Origin: Anaerolineaceae bacterium | GTDB lineage: Bacteria; Chloroflexota; Anaerolineae; Anaerolineales; Anaerolineaceae | Direction: 5' to 3' | NCBI GenBank assembly: GCA_011620445.1 | Contig: WOZB01000256.1 | Span: forward strand, 1 to 14,241 | Length of the DNA stretch: 14,241 nucleotides | Shown: positions 1-7,708 of the stretch, piece after piece | Position numbering within the stretch: position 1 is the stretch's first letter | How the letters are laid out: each line of letters opens with the position of its first letter | Translations under genes and position numbers: made by a program | The notes under the pieces: generated by a model | The model's database searches: none | What the model was told of the DNA's origin: nothing | The model's input: only the letters and a program-made list of their open reading frames with translations

Positions 1-52
1 GAGCAAGCGCCTCTTAAGCGTTAGGTTCTCGGTTCGAGTCCGAGCAGGGTCA
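1..52 (+). tRNA. tRNA-Lys (anticodon CTT), 3' part only
   Basis: The left edge cuts this tRNA in the D arm. What remains is the 3' half of the D stem (GAGC), an anticodon stem AGCGC/GCGTT (6-10 with 18-22) enclosing the loop CTCTTAA (11-17; anticodon CTT), a five-base variable loop (23-27), the T arm CTCGG-TTCGAGT-CCGAG (28-44), the 3' acceptor strand CAGGGTC (45-51) and discriminator A52. No CCA end is encoded. The short variable loop rules out Leu, Ser and Tyr. The 5' acceptor strand lies outside the window, so the acceptor stem cannot be checked. Confidence 0.88.
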
Positions 53-72
53 TTTCTTTATTTAAAGCGGGC

Positions 73-939
73 TTACCTGGGGCGGAATAAATTCCTGATG
101 ATTGTAAACACTAATTTTGCGCCCATAACTAGGTAAAAAAGCCAGTTCACCAAAAAGAAGTAACGCTTGGCAAGATGTTTCTGGTAGTAGTAGAAATAAG
201 AGAAATGCCAATTCCAGATGGATTTGAAGCGCTGTTCCTTAGAACCACCCTCGCCTCCAAAATGGATAATTTTGCTGCTAGGCACGTACATCACTTTGAA
301 GCCTTTTTCCCGCGCCCGAAAACAGTAATCGCTATCTTCCTGGTAGGCAAAAATTTTCTCATCAAACTCACCCACCGCCTCGTAACAAGCCCGCGTAATG
401 AACATGCAGGAGCCTGAAACCGCTTTAACCTCAGCAATTTCATCCTCAGGCAGCCAGGACTGCAAATAACCGTTCAACGCTTTGCTTTTTGGAAAGAGTT
501 TTCCCAATCGAAGGTGATAGCCGAGGGCTTCAAGTGGGGTGGCTTCACCGCGTCGGCACTGACGCTGAAAACTGCCATCCGCGTTAAGCACCTTCGGGAT
601 CGAAATGCCCACTTCGGGATGTGCTTGCAGGTAAGCCAGCTGTGGGCCAAACACATCTTCTTGCAGCAGTGTATCCGGGTTGAGGGAAAGCAGAATATTC
701 CCCTGGGCAACTCTAAGCGCCTGGTTCATCGGGCGGGTGAACCCTGTATTGGTCTCGTTGCGAATCAGAATTACTTCCGGGAAGTCGCGCTCGAGCATTG
801 CCACCGTGTCATCCGATGAGCCATTATCGACGATGATTAGTTCATATGAGATGCCCTTGGTAAAAGCTTTAACCGATTCAAGGCAAGCCTTAAGATAAGG
901 CGACGCGTTTAGCGTAGGGATGCAAATAGAAAGATCCAT
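73..939 (-). CDS. Family 2 glycosyltransferase (rhamnosyltransferase-like)
   Basis: A 288-residue inverting GT-A glycosyltransferase that should move a sugar from a nucleotide donor onto a cell-surface glycan. The N-terminus (ICIPTLNASPYL, residues 5-16) and VDNGSSDDT (37-45) are the GT2 nucleotide-binding signature. NPD at 87-89 sits where the metal-binding DxD-type motif is expected, and the acidic pair in YQEDSDYCFR (199-208) is where the catalytic base lies in this family. A hydrophobic stretch at about 261-283 probably anchors the protein to the inner face of the membrane. The ATG at 939 lacks a strong Shine-Dalgarno site. The gene starts 17 nt after the GH13 gene and is probably co-transcribed with it. 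Donor and acceptor cannot be told from sequence. Its 3' end faces tRNA-Lys. Confidence 0.88.
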   Translation of the reverse strand: MDLSICIPTLNASPYLKACLESVKAFTKGISYELIIVDNGSSDDTVAMLERDFPEVILIRNETNTGFTRPMNQALRVAQGNILLSLNPDTLLQEDVFGPQLAYLQAHPEVGISIPKVLNADGSFQRQCRRGEATPLEALGYHLRLGKLFPKSKALNGYLQSWLPEDEIAEVKAVSGSCMFITRACYEAVGEFDEKIFAYQEDSDYCFRAREKGFKVMYVPSSKIIHFGGEGGSKEQRFKSIWNWHFSYFYYYQKHLAKRYFFLVNWLFYLVMGAKLVFTIIRNLFRPR

Positions 940-956
940 TACTTATGTCCCACTCT

Positions 957-2861
957 TCATGATTCAATTATATCCGAGGTGTAGCTTCCATCGGCAGCCA
1001 GCCAAATACTGCCGCCCCTGGGCAATTCAGGCAGATACAATATTCCATTCTGAACCTGGGCACTCCTTTCGCCCAGGAATTCCCGAAAGTAAGCGGTCCT
1101 GATTCCGGCTTCGGAGGTGAAGATGTTTTTTGCATCAATCGCCGCATCCGAGCGATTGAGCGTTAACAACACATGATCTCCGGCCAGTTCCCTTTGGTAA
1201 ATCAGCAGGTCATCCTCCCAGTATAGAATCTGGAAAGCACCATGAGCCAGGGTATCGTTGCGCTTACGCAGGTTAACCAGTTGCTTTAAAAAGGAGAAAA
1301 AGTCCTGGTGCCAGGTGGCTTTGTCCCAGGGCATGCAGACACGGGATCCAAAATTTTCCTGATCCACCAGACCAATCTCATCGCCATAAAAAATCGAAGG
1401 AACCCCAGGAAAAGTGAAAAGCACCATATAAGCCAGGCGCACAAGAGTTTCGTCGCCCTCCAAAATAGTGCGTACCCGGGGCGTATCATGGCCGCTGAGC
1501 AGGTTGTACTGCTGCAGCGCAATCGACCAGGGTATGGCAGCCAGGTGTTGCATCCAGGATTTTACAAGGCTGCCCGTTTGCCAGGGTGCATTGCTGTGCA
1601 GTTGGCCTTTCCAGCCAATTGCCCCGGCTGACGGCGCTTTCAGCCAGGCCATAAGAGGGGCTGAAAAGCCCATATAGTTCATCACGCCATCCCACTGGTC
1701 CCCTTGCAGTTGGCTGGCGGCCTCATAGAAGTTCTCAGCAAAGAGATAAGCTTCCGGTTTGGTGGCCTTTACTGTCTGGCGAATACCCCTAATAACCAGG
1801 TCCGAGAATTGGTCCGCGTCCTGCCGGCCGAGCATATTGCCTACATCCACTCGCCAGCCGTCAGCATCGAAGGGCGGCTTTAACCAATAGCTGAAAACTC
1901 CCTCCTGGCCAAAGATACGCTCCCGCAGTTCCTGGCTGCGAAAGTTTAACTTTGGTAGAGCCCTGAAGCCCATCCAGGAAACATAGTTTTCCCGTTTTTC
2001 ATCAAAATAAAAGAATCCGGCTTCCTCAGAATCCGGATCCAGCCTGGCTTTGAGGAACCAGGGGTGCCCCACTCCGCAATGATTGGGAACGATATCCAAA
2101 ACATAACGCATATCCCGGGCTTTCAAGTTCTGAACCAGCGAAATCAAGGCTTCATCCCCACCAAGCGTGGAGTCCACGCTGAAGTAATCGCGCACGTCAT
2201 AGCGGTGGTTAGTCCAGGCGCTAAAAACCGGGTTCAGGTAGATGCCATTCACGCCCAGTTCCTGCAGGTGATCCAGGTGGTCCTGGATGCCTTTGAGATC
2301 GCCCCCGTAAAACGCAATATGCTCGCGGCTTGAAGCCACACCTTGCCCCCAAGAGTAAGTGCTTCTGAAACTGCCGGTTACACCGTCTGTTTCATCGATT
2401 GGGTCGTTAGAGCTATCTCCATTGGCAAAACGGTCAGGGAATATTTGGTAGAAAACTGACCCGGGAAGCCAGGGGATTTCTTCCTGGTCTGTCAGCAGTT
2501 TGAACGCCTGGGAATTGAGGGGTAAGTCCTGGTGCACGCCAAACGCATCCAGGTACCAGATACCACTCTCGCTATCGAGAATGAAATAGTAGGGGTTGAC
2601 GGCTTCACGCAGCCTTAGGCGGCAAATCCATAGTGTGTAACCGTCAATAACCGTACTTTTCTGCATGGTAGTGAATTGTTGTTCGCCGTTGGGGATGGTA
2701 CGCAAAATCAGTTGTTTCAACGGTGCGTTTTCTGGTGCGCGTACCCGCACCTCAATTTCTTCATCAAATTTGGGATAGGTATTGGACAGGAAATCGCTGG
2801 TTTGGAAGTGTACGGCAGAAGCCATCCAACTTGGCATCTTCACTGCTTCGATTTGTTTCAT
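957..2861 (-). CDS. GH13 alpha-amylase family enzyme (neopullulanase/cyclomaltodextrinase-like)
   Basis: This enzyme probably hydrolyses alpha-1,4 (and perhaps alpha-1,6) linkages in maltodextrins, cyclodextrins or pullulan inside the cell, as no signal peptide is visible. Counting from the upstream TTG (640 residues), an N-terminal beta-domain (about 20-135, CBM34-like position) precedes the (beta/alpha)8 barrel, which opens with VFYQIFPDRFANGD (142-155). All four GH13 regions are present: DIVPNH (262-267), GWRVDV with nucleophile D345, AENF with acid/base E382, and SGHD with D465. A C-terminal beta domain ends the protein. I chose the ATG at 2861 over the in-frame TTG at 2879 because neither has a good Shine-Dalgarno site. 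The GT2 gene follows 17 nt downstream. Exact substrate specificity is not readable here. Confidence 0.9.
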   Translation of the reverse strand: MKQIEAVKMPSWMASAVHFQTSDFLSNTYPKFDEEIEVRVRAPENAPLKQLILRTIPNGEQQFTTMQKSTVIDGYTLWICRLRLREAVNPYYFILDSESGIWYLDAFGVHQDLPLNSQAFKLLTDQEEIPWLPGSVFYQIFPDRFANGDSSNDPIDETDGVTGSFRSTYSWGQGVASSREHIAFYGGDLKGIQDHLDHLQELGVNGIYLNPVFSAWTNHRYDVRDYFSVDSTLGGDEALISLVQNLKARDMRYVLDIVPNHCGVGHPWFLKARLDPDSEEAGFFYFDEKRENYVSWMGFRALPKLNFRSQELRERIFGQEGVFSYWLKPPFDADGWRVDVGNMLGRQDADQFSDLVIRGIRQTVKATKPEAYLFAENFYEAASQLQGDQWDGVMNYMGFSAPLMAWLKAPSAGAIGWKGQLHSNAPWQTGSLVKSWMQHLAAIPWSIALQQYNLLSGHDTPRVRTILEGDETLVRLAYMVLFTFPGVPSIFYGDEIGLVDQENFGSRVCMPWDKATWHQDFFSFLKQLVNLRKRNDTLAHGAFQILYWEDDLLIYQRELAGDHVLLTLNRSDAAIDAKNIFTSEAGIRTAYFREFLGERSAQVQNGILYLPELPRGGSIWLAADGSYTSDIIES

Positions 2862-2901
2862 AGGGCTTAATCTTACCAAGCTTTGATGTGGCTTTCAGCA
2901 A

Positions 2902-2927
2902 CCTCACAAGCTATTTAAGAGGTGAGG
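2902..2927 (-). terminator. Weak inverted repeat after the small lipoprotein gene
   Basis: CCTCAC (2902-2907) pairs with GTGAGG (2922-2927) across a 14-nt loop, in the 3' flank of the lipoprotein gene. There is no run of T after it on the minus strand, so it may be an RNA hairpin without terminator activity. Confidence 0.25.
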
Positions 2928-2945
2928 CTTCTTGCAGTATCGCAA

Positions 2946-3416
2946 TCAGGGCTTTGTTCTTGTTAAGACAAGTGTGACGGTACGGGCGTTTGCATCCAGG
3001 GCATCGGTTGAAACTGGATAAGGTTCCACACTTTTGAGAACAAGATAATTCTCATTCCACATTGCATAAGTCTTCTCAACCTCGATCCCGGCCCCCAGGG
3101 AAAGTTCAAAAGTGTGCGGTTCTTTGCCCGGTTCTGAGGCCTCAAGGGTGACCAGAACCATGCCTGCCCATACACAAGTCACATCCTTTGGGCAGCGGCT
3201 ATCCTCAACGGAAATGAGGCGGATGCCCATTGAACTCGTTGAAGAGATGGCTTCAACCGCACCAGTGGAAATGTTTAGCGAAAAAGGTGCTTCAAGGGCC
3301 AGTTCTACAGTAGGTGGGGCTTGAGTAGCCAGAGGTGGCGTGCTTTGCACATCTTGAGCTTTACAGGCAGCTAGCAGAAGCAGGCAGAGAAAGAAAGCCG
3401 GCCATTTTATTTTCAT
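2946..3416 (-). CDS. Small secreted lipoprotein, unknown function
   Basis: A 156-residue protein with a typical lipoprotein signal: MKIKW, a hydrophobic core, then the lipobox LAAC with lipidated Cys18. A Pro/Thr-rich linker (26-36) leads to a single beta-rich domain. The most recognisable part is SRCPKDVTCVWAG (73-85), whose two cysteines (75 and 81) could form a disulfide outside the cell. I recall this Cys-Pro...CVWAG pattern from many uncharacterised bacterial exported proteins, but I know no established function or family name. The ATG at 3416 has a strong Shine-Dalgarno AAAGGAGA about 6 nt upstream, so the start is secure. It lies between the GH13 and YitT genes with gaps of more than 60 nt on each side, so shared transcription is possible but not shown. 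Confidence 0.8.
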   Translation of the reverse strand: MKIKWPAFFLCLLLLAACKAQDVQSTPPLATQAPPTVELALEAPFSLNISTGAVEAISSTSSMGIRLISVEDSRCPKDVTCVWAGMVLVTLEASEPGKEPHTFELSLGAGIEVEKTYAMWNENYLVLKSVEPYPVSTDALDANARTVTLVLTRTKP

Positions 3417-3494
3417 ATGAAATCTCCTTTGCTAAGGACGACGCGATCAAGGTCCAAGTTCCCCAAGATACGATAGGGAAGGAAACAAATCGCC

Positions 3495-4481
3495 TTACAA
3501 TTTCTTTTCCTGCCCTGGCATCTCAGATGGAAGCACATTAGCTTCACGGCGATGCTTTTGCCTGGAAACTGGCCTGGCTTCTTTGAGCGGCGTAAAGCCT
3601 TCGCCTAGCGCTTCGTTTGCTGAACCAAGCACCATGAACGCATCCGGGTCAATGTCGTGGATGATGGTTTTCAACTGCATTACTTCAGAAGAGGTAACCA
3701 CGCAATAGAGGATTGGCCGATCTTGCCCTGTATAACCGCCGCGGGCGCTGATGATGGTTGTGCCCCGTTCCAATTCGTTCATTAATTCCTGGCTGACCGC
3801 TTCCATCTTCTCAGTGATGATCATGACGGTCCTGATGACATTGGATCCCTCAAGCACACGGTCGGCGGCAATGCCGCTGATGTAAATCATCAGCAGGCCG
3901 TAGAGGGCAATTTCCCAATTGAAAAAGAGCCCCGCCGCCAGGATGACCAGCGCTTCGGTAACCAGGTAAGCCATGGAAATAGATAATCCCAATTGGCGGT
4001 TGAGGATGCGCCCGATGATATCGGTTCCGCCGCTGGTACCCCTGCCGCGGTAGACGATACCCAATCCCACGCCCATCATGATGCCGCCGTAGAGCGTGTT
4101 CAGGAAGGGGTCAGGTGTAAATGCGGATTGTCCAGTTTGGTAGAGCAGAAGGTCGGTAAAACCGGAAAATGCCACAATCGCCAGGATTGTGCGAACGGCA
4201 AAACGGGGGCCGCCCAGGTAGCGCCAGCCCAGGATAAAGAGAGGTATATTGCCTAGAAAAACAACAAGCCCAATCGGCACATTGTAGAGGTAAAACAAGA
4301 TCTGACCAGCCCCACTCAGGCCACCGCTAACCAGTTGAGCGGGTACCAGGAAAAGGCGCAGGCTGAGTGCCTGAAGGAAGGCTCCGAAAATAATCAGAAT
4401 GTAATCGCGGATTGATTTCCAACTGAAATCGAGCTGCTTATAGAACTGGGTGATTGGGTTTGGTTTCTTCTGGTTCACCAT
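3495..4481 (-). CDS. YitT family membrane protein (DUF161 + DUF2179)
   Basis: An integral membrane protein of the YitT family, whose substrate is not established. Numbering from the in-frame TTG at 4490 (331 residues), hydrophobic segments lie at about 28-50, 56-88, 98-118, 133-147, 172-190 and 195-208. The family hallmarks are VPAQLVSGGLSG (49-60) and the Gly-rich YRGRGTSGGTDIIGRI (147-162). After the membrane part comes a soluble DUF2179 domain (about 220-300) with RGGYTGQDRPILYCVV and DIDPDAFMVL, a presumed ligand-sensing module. The tail (301-331) is charged. I prefer the ATG at 4481. The upstream TTG overlaps a TATAAT box that would place the transcript start almost on the ATG. There is no clear Shine-Dalgarno site for either start. 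Confidence 0.88.
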   Translation of the reverse strand: MVNQKKPNPITQFYKQLDFSWKSIRDYILIIFGAFLQALSLRLFLVPAQLVSGGLSGAGQILFYLYNVPIGLVVFLGNIPLFILGWRYLGGPRFAVRTILAIVAFSGFTDLLLYQTGQSAFTPDPFLNTLYGGIMMGVGLGIVYRGRGTSGGTDIIGRILNRQLGLSISMAYLVTEALVILAAGLFFNWEIALYGLLMIYISGIAADRVLEGSNVIRTVMIITEKMEAVSQELMNELERGTTIISARGGYTGQDRPILYCVVTSSEVMQLKTIIHDIDPDAFMVLGSANEALGEGFTPLKEARPVSRQKHRREANVLPSEMPGQEKKL

Positions 4482-4500
4482 AGCCCACAATTATAAGCTA

Positions 4501-4520
4501 AAGGCGGGTCAAACCGCCTT
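4501..4520 (-). terminator. Hairpin downstream of the DUF1906 lipoprotein gene
   Basis: A perfect 7-bp inverted repeat, AAGGCGG/CCGCCTT, with a 6-nt loop lies 32 nt beyond the lipoprotein stop codon. The following bases on the minus strand are AT-rich (TAGCTTATAATT) but not a true T-run. It may act as a weak terminator separating that gene from yitT. Confidence 0.45.
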
Positions 4521-4552
4521 ACGAACGAGTGAACGTCAGGCGAATCGAAAGT

Positions 4553-7500
4553 TTATTTATTGACCGAGGGCAGGAAAAGGAAATTGGTAAAGCGGCTGTC
4601 GAATCGCAAGGTATATACGGTCTGCCAGGCACTCCATTTTCCCAGATTATCCTGCACGCGCATTCGCAGGTAGGTGACACTGCCATCATTGACCGGTGTT
4701 GGGTCAAAGTGATTGTTACTTGCCAATTGTTGCTGGATAGGGGCTGTACCATTCGGGTCCTGCCCCCAGTAGAACTCATATTGATAGAGGCCGCTGCCGC
4801 TATCAAAGGCGCCATGCCAGGTAAAGTCCACGTCGTTGCAAAAGCCTTGAGTCACGCCATTCATGGCCTGGCAATGCGGGTCGACAAAGCTTGGGTTGAC
4901 AGGATCTTCGGTATCGATGGACACCTTGTTGTAGACAGGCGCGCTAAAATTACCGGCTTTATCCTTGGAGCGAATGCCCAGGGTCATGTCCGCGCCTTCG
5001 GTAGAGATGGTTGCGGTGTTAGTCGCCGGCAAGTCCGTCCAGGCGCCTCCGTTGATGTTCATTTGCGATACTGCCACCCCGGAGAAATTATCCGCAGCCT
5101 GTATGTTCAAAGTAACTGGCGAAGTAAACCAGGATGCCACGTTGGAGAGTTGGCCTTGCAACTGTACCGATGCCGTAGGCGGAACGCTATCCACACTGAT
5201 TACAGCTGTTTTGGTTATCTCCCGATTTCCTGCATTATCCTCAGAGTAGTAAGAAATCGTATAATTGCGATTTTCTGTAAGGGGGAACGGCGCGGTATAA
5301 GCGGTCAGAGCGCCGCCATTCACTTGGTAATAGGTGGCTTTGACGCCGCTTTGCCTTTCCAATGCGCTTAAAGTCACTGAACCTGTGCTCTTGTAGTAGC
5401 CAGATTCGCCAGGCGTGCCGCTAAAACTCAAACTGGTCTGCGGGGCAAGCGTGTCGCCAATGGCCGGGTAAGTCACAGGGCCTAGCAGCACATTGCTATC
5501 GATGTTGATTGTGTAACCGCCCCAGGTTTCGTTGTGCCCGCCAGTATATTGGCGAATACGCTGGTTCTGGGACCAAAGTGTATCCGGAAAGCAGGAAGCA
5601 ATCCCCCATACGCTCACAGATGGATTGTAGTAGTAAGGCGTTGAGATGTATTTTGCTATCCAAACAGCATCCAGCGGATTGGTAAGTGCCTTTAAATTGC
5701 TCAAGTTTTGAGGTGGATTGTTGGTGGACCAGTAATGACATGAAGCCCCATAGGCCCCTGAAAGTGCTCCTAATTGGTGCAAACGTGCGTTCCAACCTTC
5801 AAAAAAGCTGCGGGTTGCATTTTGGCAGGCTGTATCCCCAACATAGTATTCAAGGTCGTAATAAACTACGCCGCCGTGGCCATTGGCATCGGTAAGCCCC
5901 AACTCGTACATTTTAGCCATTGCCTGGTTGGCATTATCCACGCCTTCCTGATAGGCAACTGCCGGATCAGCGCTCATCCTGCTTCGGTAATCAGTACAAG
6001 AAGCTTGTGGACCCACCCAGGTTGGAATGAAGGTCCAGCCATTGTTGTACATGTAAGAAACCTTGCTATAGTTGAGAGCCCGATTGCTGCAAGCCCTGGC
6101 GCTGCCGCCAATATAGAGATTAACTACGTTATAAGGGCTGGAATCGCTCCAGGCATCCAACGCGGCATTGCCCGGGATTTCACATTGGTCAAAGCCGTGA
6201 CCAACAGCTACTTTAACCGTAGGGTTGACCGCTTTGATTTGAGGGCCTTCCAGACCTCCGATGGACAAGGGTTCTTTAGGTTCAGCTGCTCTGGTAAAGA
6301 CTGATTTGCTGGTTTTGCTGACGGCTATCGGCAGTGGCAAAGGCTGCCAGGTCTTGCCGCCATCGGTGGTAAACCCCAGCAGCTGGTCCTGGCTGCAGTG
6401 TAATTGCTCCTGGCCAACCACTAACTGGGCATTGCAGAATCCACTGATAAAAGTGCCCCAGGCATCGTTGGTGCCGAAAGCGGAGAGGTTGATGATCTGG
6501 GCTTTCTGGGTAGATTGCGTGCCGCTTTCAGCCATAGTCCCACCCCCAGAGGGTATCCGGCTCCAAACCGAAAGGTTGCCATCCGGCAGAAGCTGAAAGA
6601 ACGGTTCGCTGCCAGGTGCCTGTTCAGCCTGAGTGGGGTCTTCCGCCCCTAACGACCAGTTCTGGCCGTAATTATTGGTTTGCATAATGCTGGTTTTGAG
6701 GAGTGTTTCACCTTTGTAGGCAAAGACCGGGAACACGCCGTAACCATCAGGGTGGAAATCTGGCAAACCAACCCGGTAGCTTTCTGCGCCGTCAGTCACC
6801 GGCAGGTCGCTGAGTTCTGTCCATGTTTGGCCAGCGTCGCTGGTGGTAAAAAGCGAGTCATACTGCGGAGCCTTCAGCATAAAGCCGTGCGCTTCGTCTG
6901 CAAATATAAAATCTTCGCCCGCTGGTGCAGGGATTTCAGCCCAGGTAGCTCCGCCATCGCTGGTTTTCAGAAGGATGCCAGTGGAAAAGTTAGCGCCAGA
7001 AGAATTCTTGATGAGCAAGAATCCAGTTTGCGGGTTCAGACCATGGATGTACACCTTGCCATCCGCAATTAATTCGTGGGTAATCAGGATAGGGTTGAGT
7101 ATCTCGGACAGATCATTCCAGGTCTTGCCAGCATCGCTGGTGGTGTATAAACGAAAACGCAAATCCGCCCCTTCCCCACCAATATAGAAAGCCCAGGCCT
7201 GGTTCTCATCGAAAAAGTGCACCCGGCCAAGCAAATAGTTTTCAGGAACCCGCGCGCTTACTTCGTCCCAATTTTTGCCATTATCAGCCGTCAAAAAAAT
7301 GCGCGTGTCTAGTGCCAGCCAGGCTTTGCCCGGGCCAAAAAGATGATATTGCAGGTCCGGCAGCTTCTCGGCTATCTCCGCAAGCTCCAGCCCGGCAGCC
7401 TTAAGCTCAACAACTGTGCTGGAAATCGCGGCAACAGGGGCGGGTACTGCCAGTTTAGTGGCACAGGCAGACAGGATGAGGGCCATAATCACCAGGGCAA

Positions 7501-7591
7501 TCACGACTGATCTCATCGTGTTTCGGGATTCTTTTCCCTGGGAGGCGCTCTTCATGGATAAACCCAATTGTCCCTTGTTATCGAATATCAT
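4553..7591 (-). CDS. Multidomain surface lipoprotein: Asp-box propeller, DUF1906, Ig-like repeats
   Basis: A cell-surface lipoprotein of 1012 residues with lipobox LSAC (Cys43). Residues about 60-430 carry at least five Asp-box/BNR motifs (TADNGKNW 101, TSDAGKTW 151, TSDGGATW 210, TSDAGQTW 250, TTDGGKTW 408) and a degenerate one (TNNYGQNW 305), implying a six- or seven-bladed beta-propeller. Residues about 460-710 match DUF1906, the Rv2525c-like glycoside-hydrolase-like domain, with FDQCEIPG near its start and the acidic pair of YYDLEYY (D579, E581) in the DxE position of GH25-like folds. Residues 717-800 (YYQVNGGALTAY...YYSEDNAGN) and 801-893 are Ig/OmpL47-like repeats, followed by a last beta domain ending FLFLPSVNK. 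Glycan or peptidoglycan binding or hydrolysis is plausible but unproven. The start is uncertain: no ATG has a Shine-Dalgarno site, and those at 7555 or 7516 would give a more usual signal peptide. Confidence 0.85.
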   Translation of the reverse strand: MIFDNKGQLGLSMKSASQGKESRNTMRSVVIALVIMALILSACATKLAVPAPVAAISSTVVELKAAGLELAEIAEKLPDLQYHLFGPGKAWLALDTRIFLTADNGKNWDEVSARVPENYLLGRVHFFDENQAWAFYIGGEGADLRFRLYTTSDAGKTWNDLSEILNPILITHELIADGKVYIHGLNPQTGFLLIKNSSGANFSTGILLKTSDGGATWAEIPAPAGEDFIFADEAHGFMLKAPQYDSLFTTSDAGQTWTELSDLPVTDGAESYRVGLPDFHPDGYGVFPVFAYKGETLLKTSIMQTNNYGQNWSLGAEDPTQAEQAPGSEPFFQLLPDGNLSVWSRIPSGGGTMAESGTQSTQKAQIINLSAFGTNDAWGTFISGFCNAQLVVGQEQLHCSQDQLLGFTTDGGKTWQPLPLPIAVSKTSKSVFTRAAEPKEPLSIGGLEGPQIKAVNPTVKVAVGHGFDQCEIPGNAALDAWSDSSPYNVVNLYIGGSARACSNRALNYSKVSYMYNNGWTFIPTWVGPQASCTDYRSRMSADPAVAYQEGVDNANQAMAKMYELGLTDANGHGGVVYYDLEYYVGDTACQNATRSFFEGWNARLHQLGALSGAYGASCHYWSTNNPPQNLSNLKALTNPLDAVWIAKYISTPYYYNPSVSVWGIASCFPDTLWSQNQRIRQYTGGHNETWGGYTINIDSNVLLGPVTYPAIGDTLAPQTSLSFSGTPGESGYYKSTGSVTLSALERQSGVKATYYQVNGGALTAYTAPFPLTENRNYTISYYSEDNAGNREITKTAVISVDSVPPTASVQLQGQLSNVASWFTSPVTLNIQAADNFSGVAVSQMNINGGAWTDLPATNTATISTEGADMTLGIRSKDKAGNFSAPVYNKVSIDTEDPVNPSFVDPHCQAMNGVTQGFCNDVDFTWHGAFDSGSGLYQYEFYWGQDPNGTAPIQQQLASNNHFDPTPVNDGSVTYLRMRVQDNLGKWSAWQTVYTLRFDSRFTNFLFLPSVNK

Positions 7592-7625
7592 CGATTAATA
7601 GATGCAATATCTATACCCAAATAAG

Positions 7626-7631
7626 AGTATA
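7626..7631 (-). promoter_or_regulatory. Possible -10 box for the divergent lipoprotein gene
   Basis: The minus strand reads TATACT (5 of 6 matches to TATAAT) 35 nt before the ATG at 7591. Sixteen nt upstream is TGTTCA, a poor -35 match that overlaps the LexA operator. If real, LexA binding at 7649-7660 could also block this promoter. Confidence 0.3.
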
Positions 7632-7640
7632 CTTGCTTTC

Positions 7641-7669
7641 TTGACACTGAACATATGTTCTGATATCAT
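7641..7669 (+). promoter_or_regulatory. Sigma-70 promoter of lexA
   Basis: A perfect -35 box TTGACA (7641-7646) is followed, after an ideal 17-nt spacer, by the -10 box TATCAT (7664-7669, 5 of 6 matches). Transcription should begin near 7676, giving a leader of about 33 nt before the lexA ATG. The spacer is almost filled by the SOS operator. Confidence 0.8.
7649..7660 (+). promoter_or_regulatory. LexA operator (SOS box), GAAC-N4-GTTC class
   Basis: GAACATATGTTC is a perfect 12-bp palindrome of the GAAC-N4-GTTC class known as the LexA target in Bacillus and actinobacteria, unlike the CTGT-N8-ACAG box of E. coli. It lies between the -35 and -10 boxes of the lexA promoter, so bound LexA would exclude RNA polymerase. 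This is classical autorepression, relieved on DNA damage. Confidence 0.85.
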
Positions 7670-7708
7670 CTTACTTGAAACTAGGAATTACAAAAAAAGG
7701 GAGCGCAT

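Noticed and set aside
4529..5371. A 280-codon plus-strand open frame opposite the lipoprotein gene
   Set aside because: It lies entirely antisense to the well-supported DUF1906 lipoprotein gene, and its translation shows no domain or plausible start.
6830..7160. Recurring short DNA blocks such as catcgctggtggt
   Set aside because: They encode the repeated Asp-box motifs (T-x-D-x-G-x-T-W) of the propeller and are protein repeats, not a CRISPR or mobile repeat.
73..7591. The five minus-strand genes as one functional glycan operon
   Set aside because: Only the GT2 and GH13 genes are tightly spaced. The others are separated by 60-80 nt gaps containing hairpins or their own start signals, and their functions do not form a pathway.
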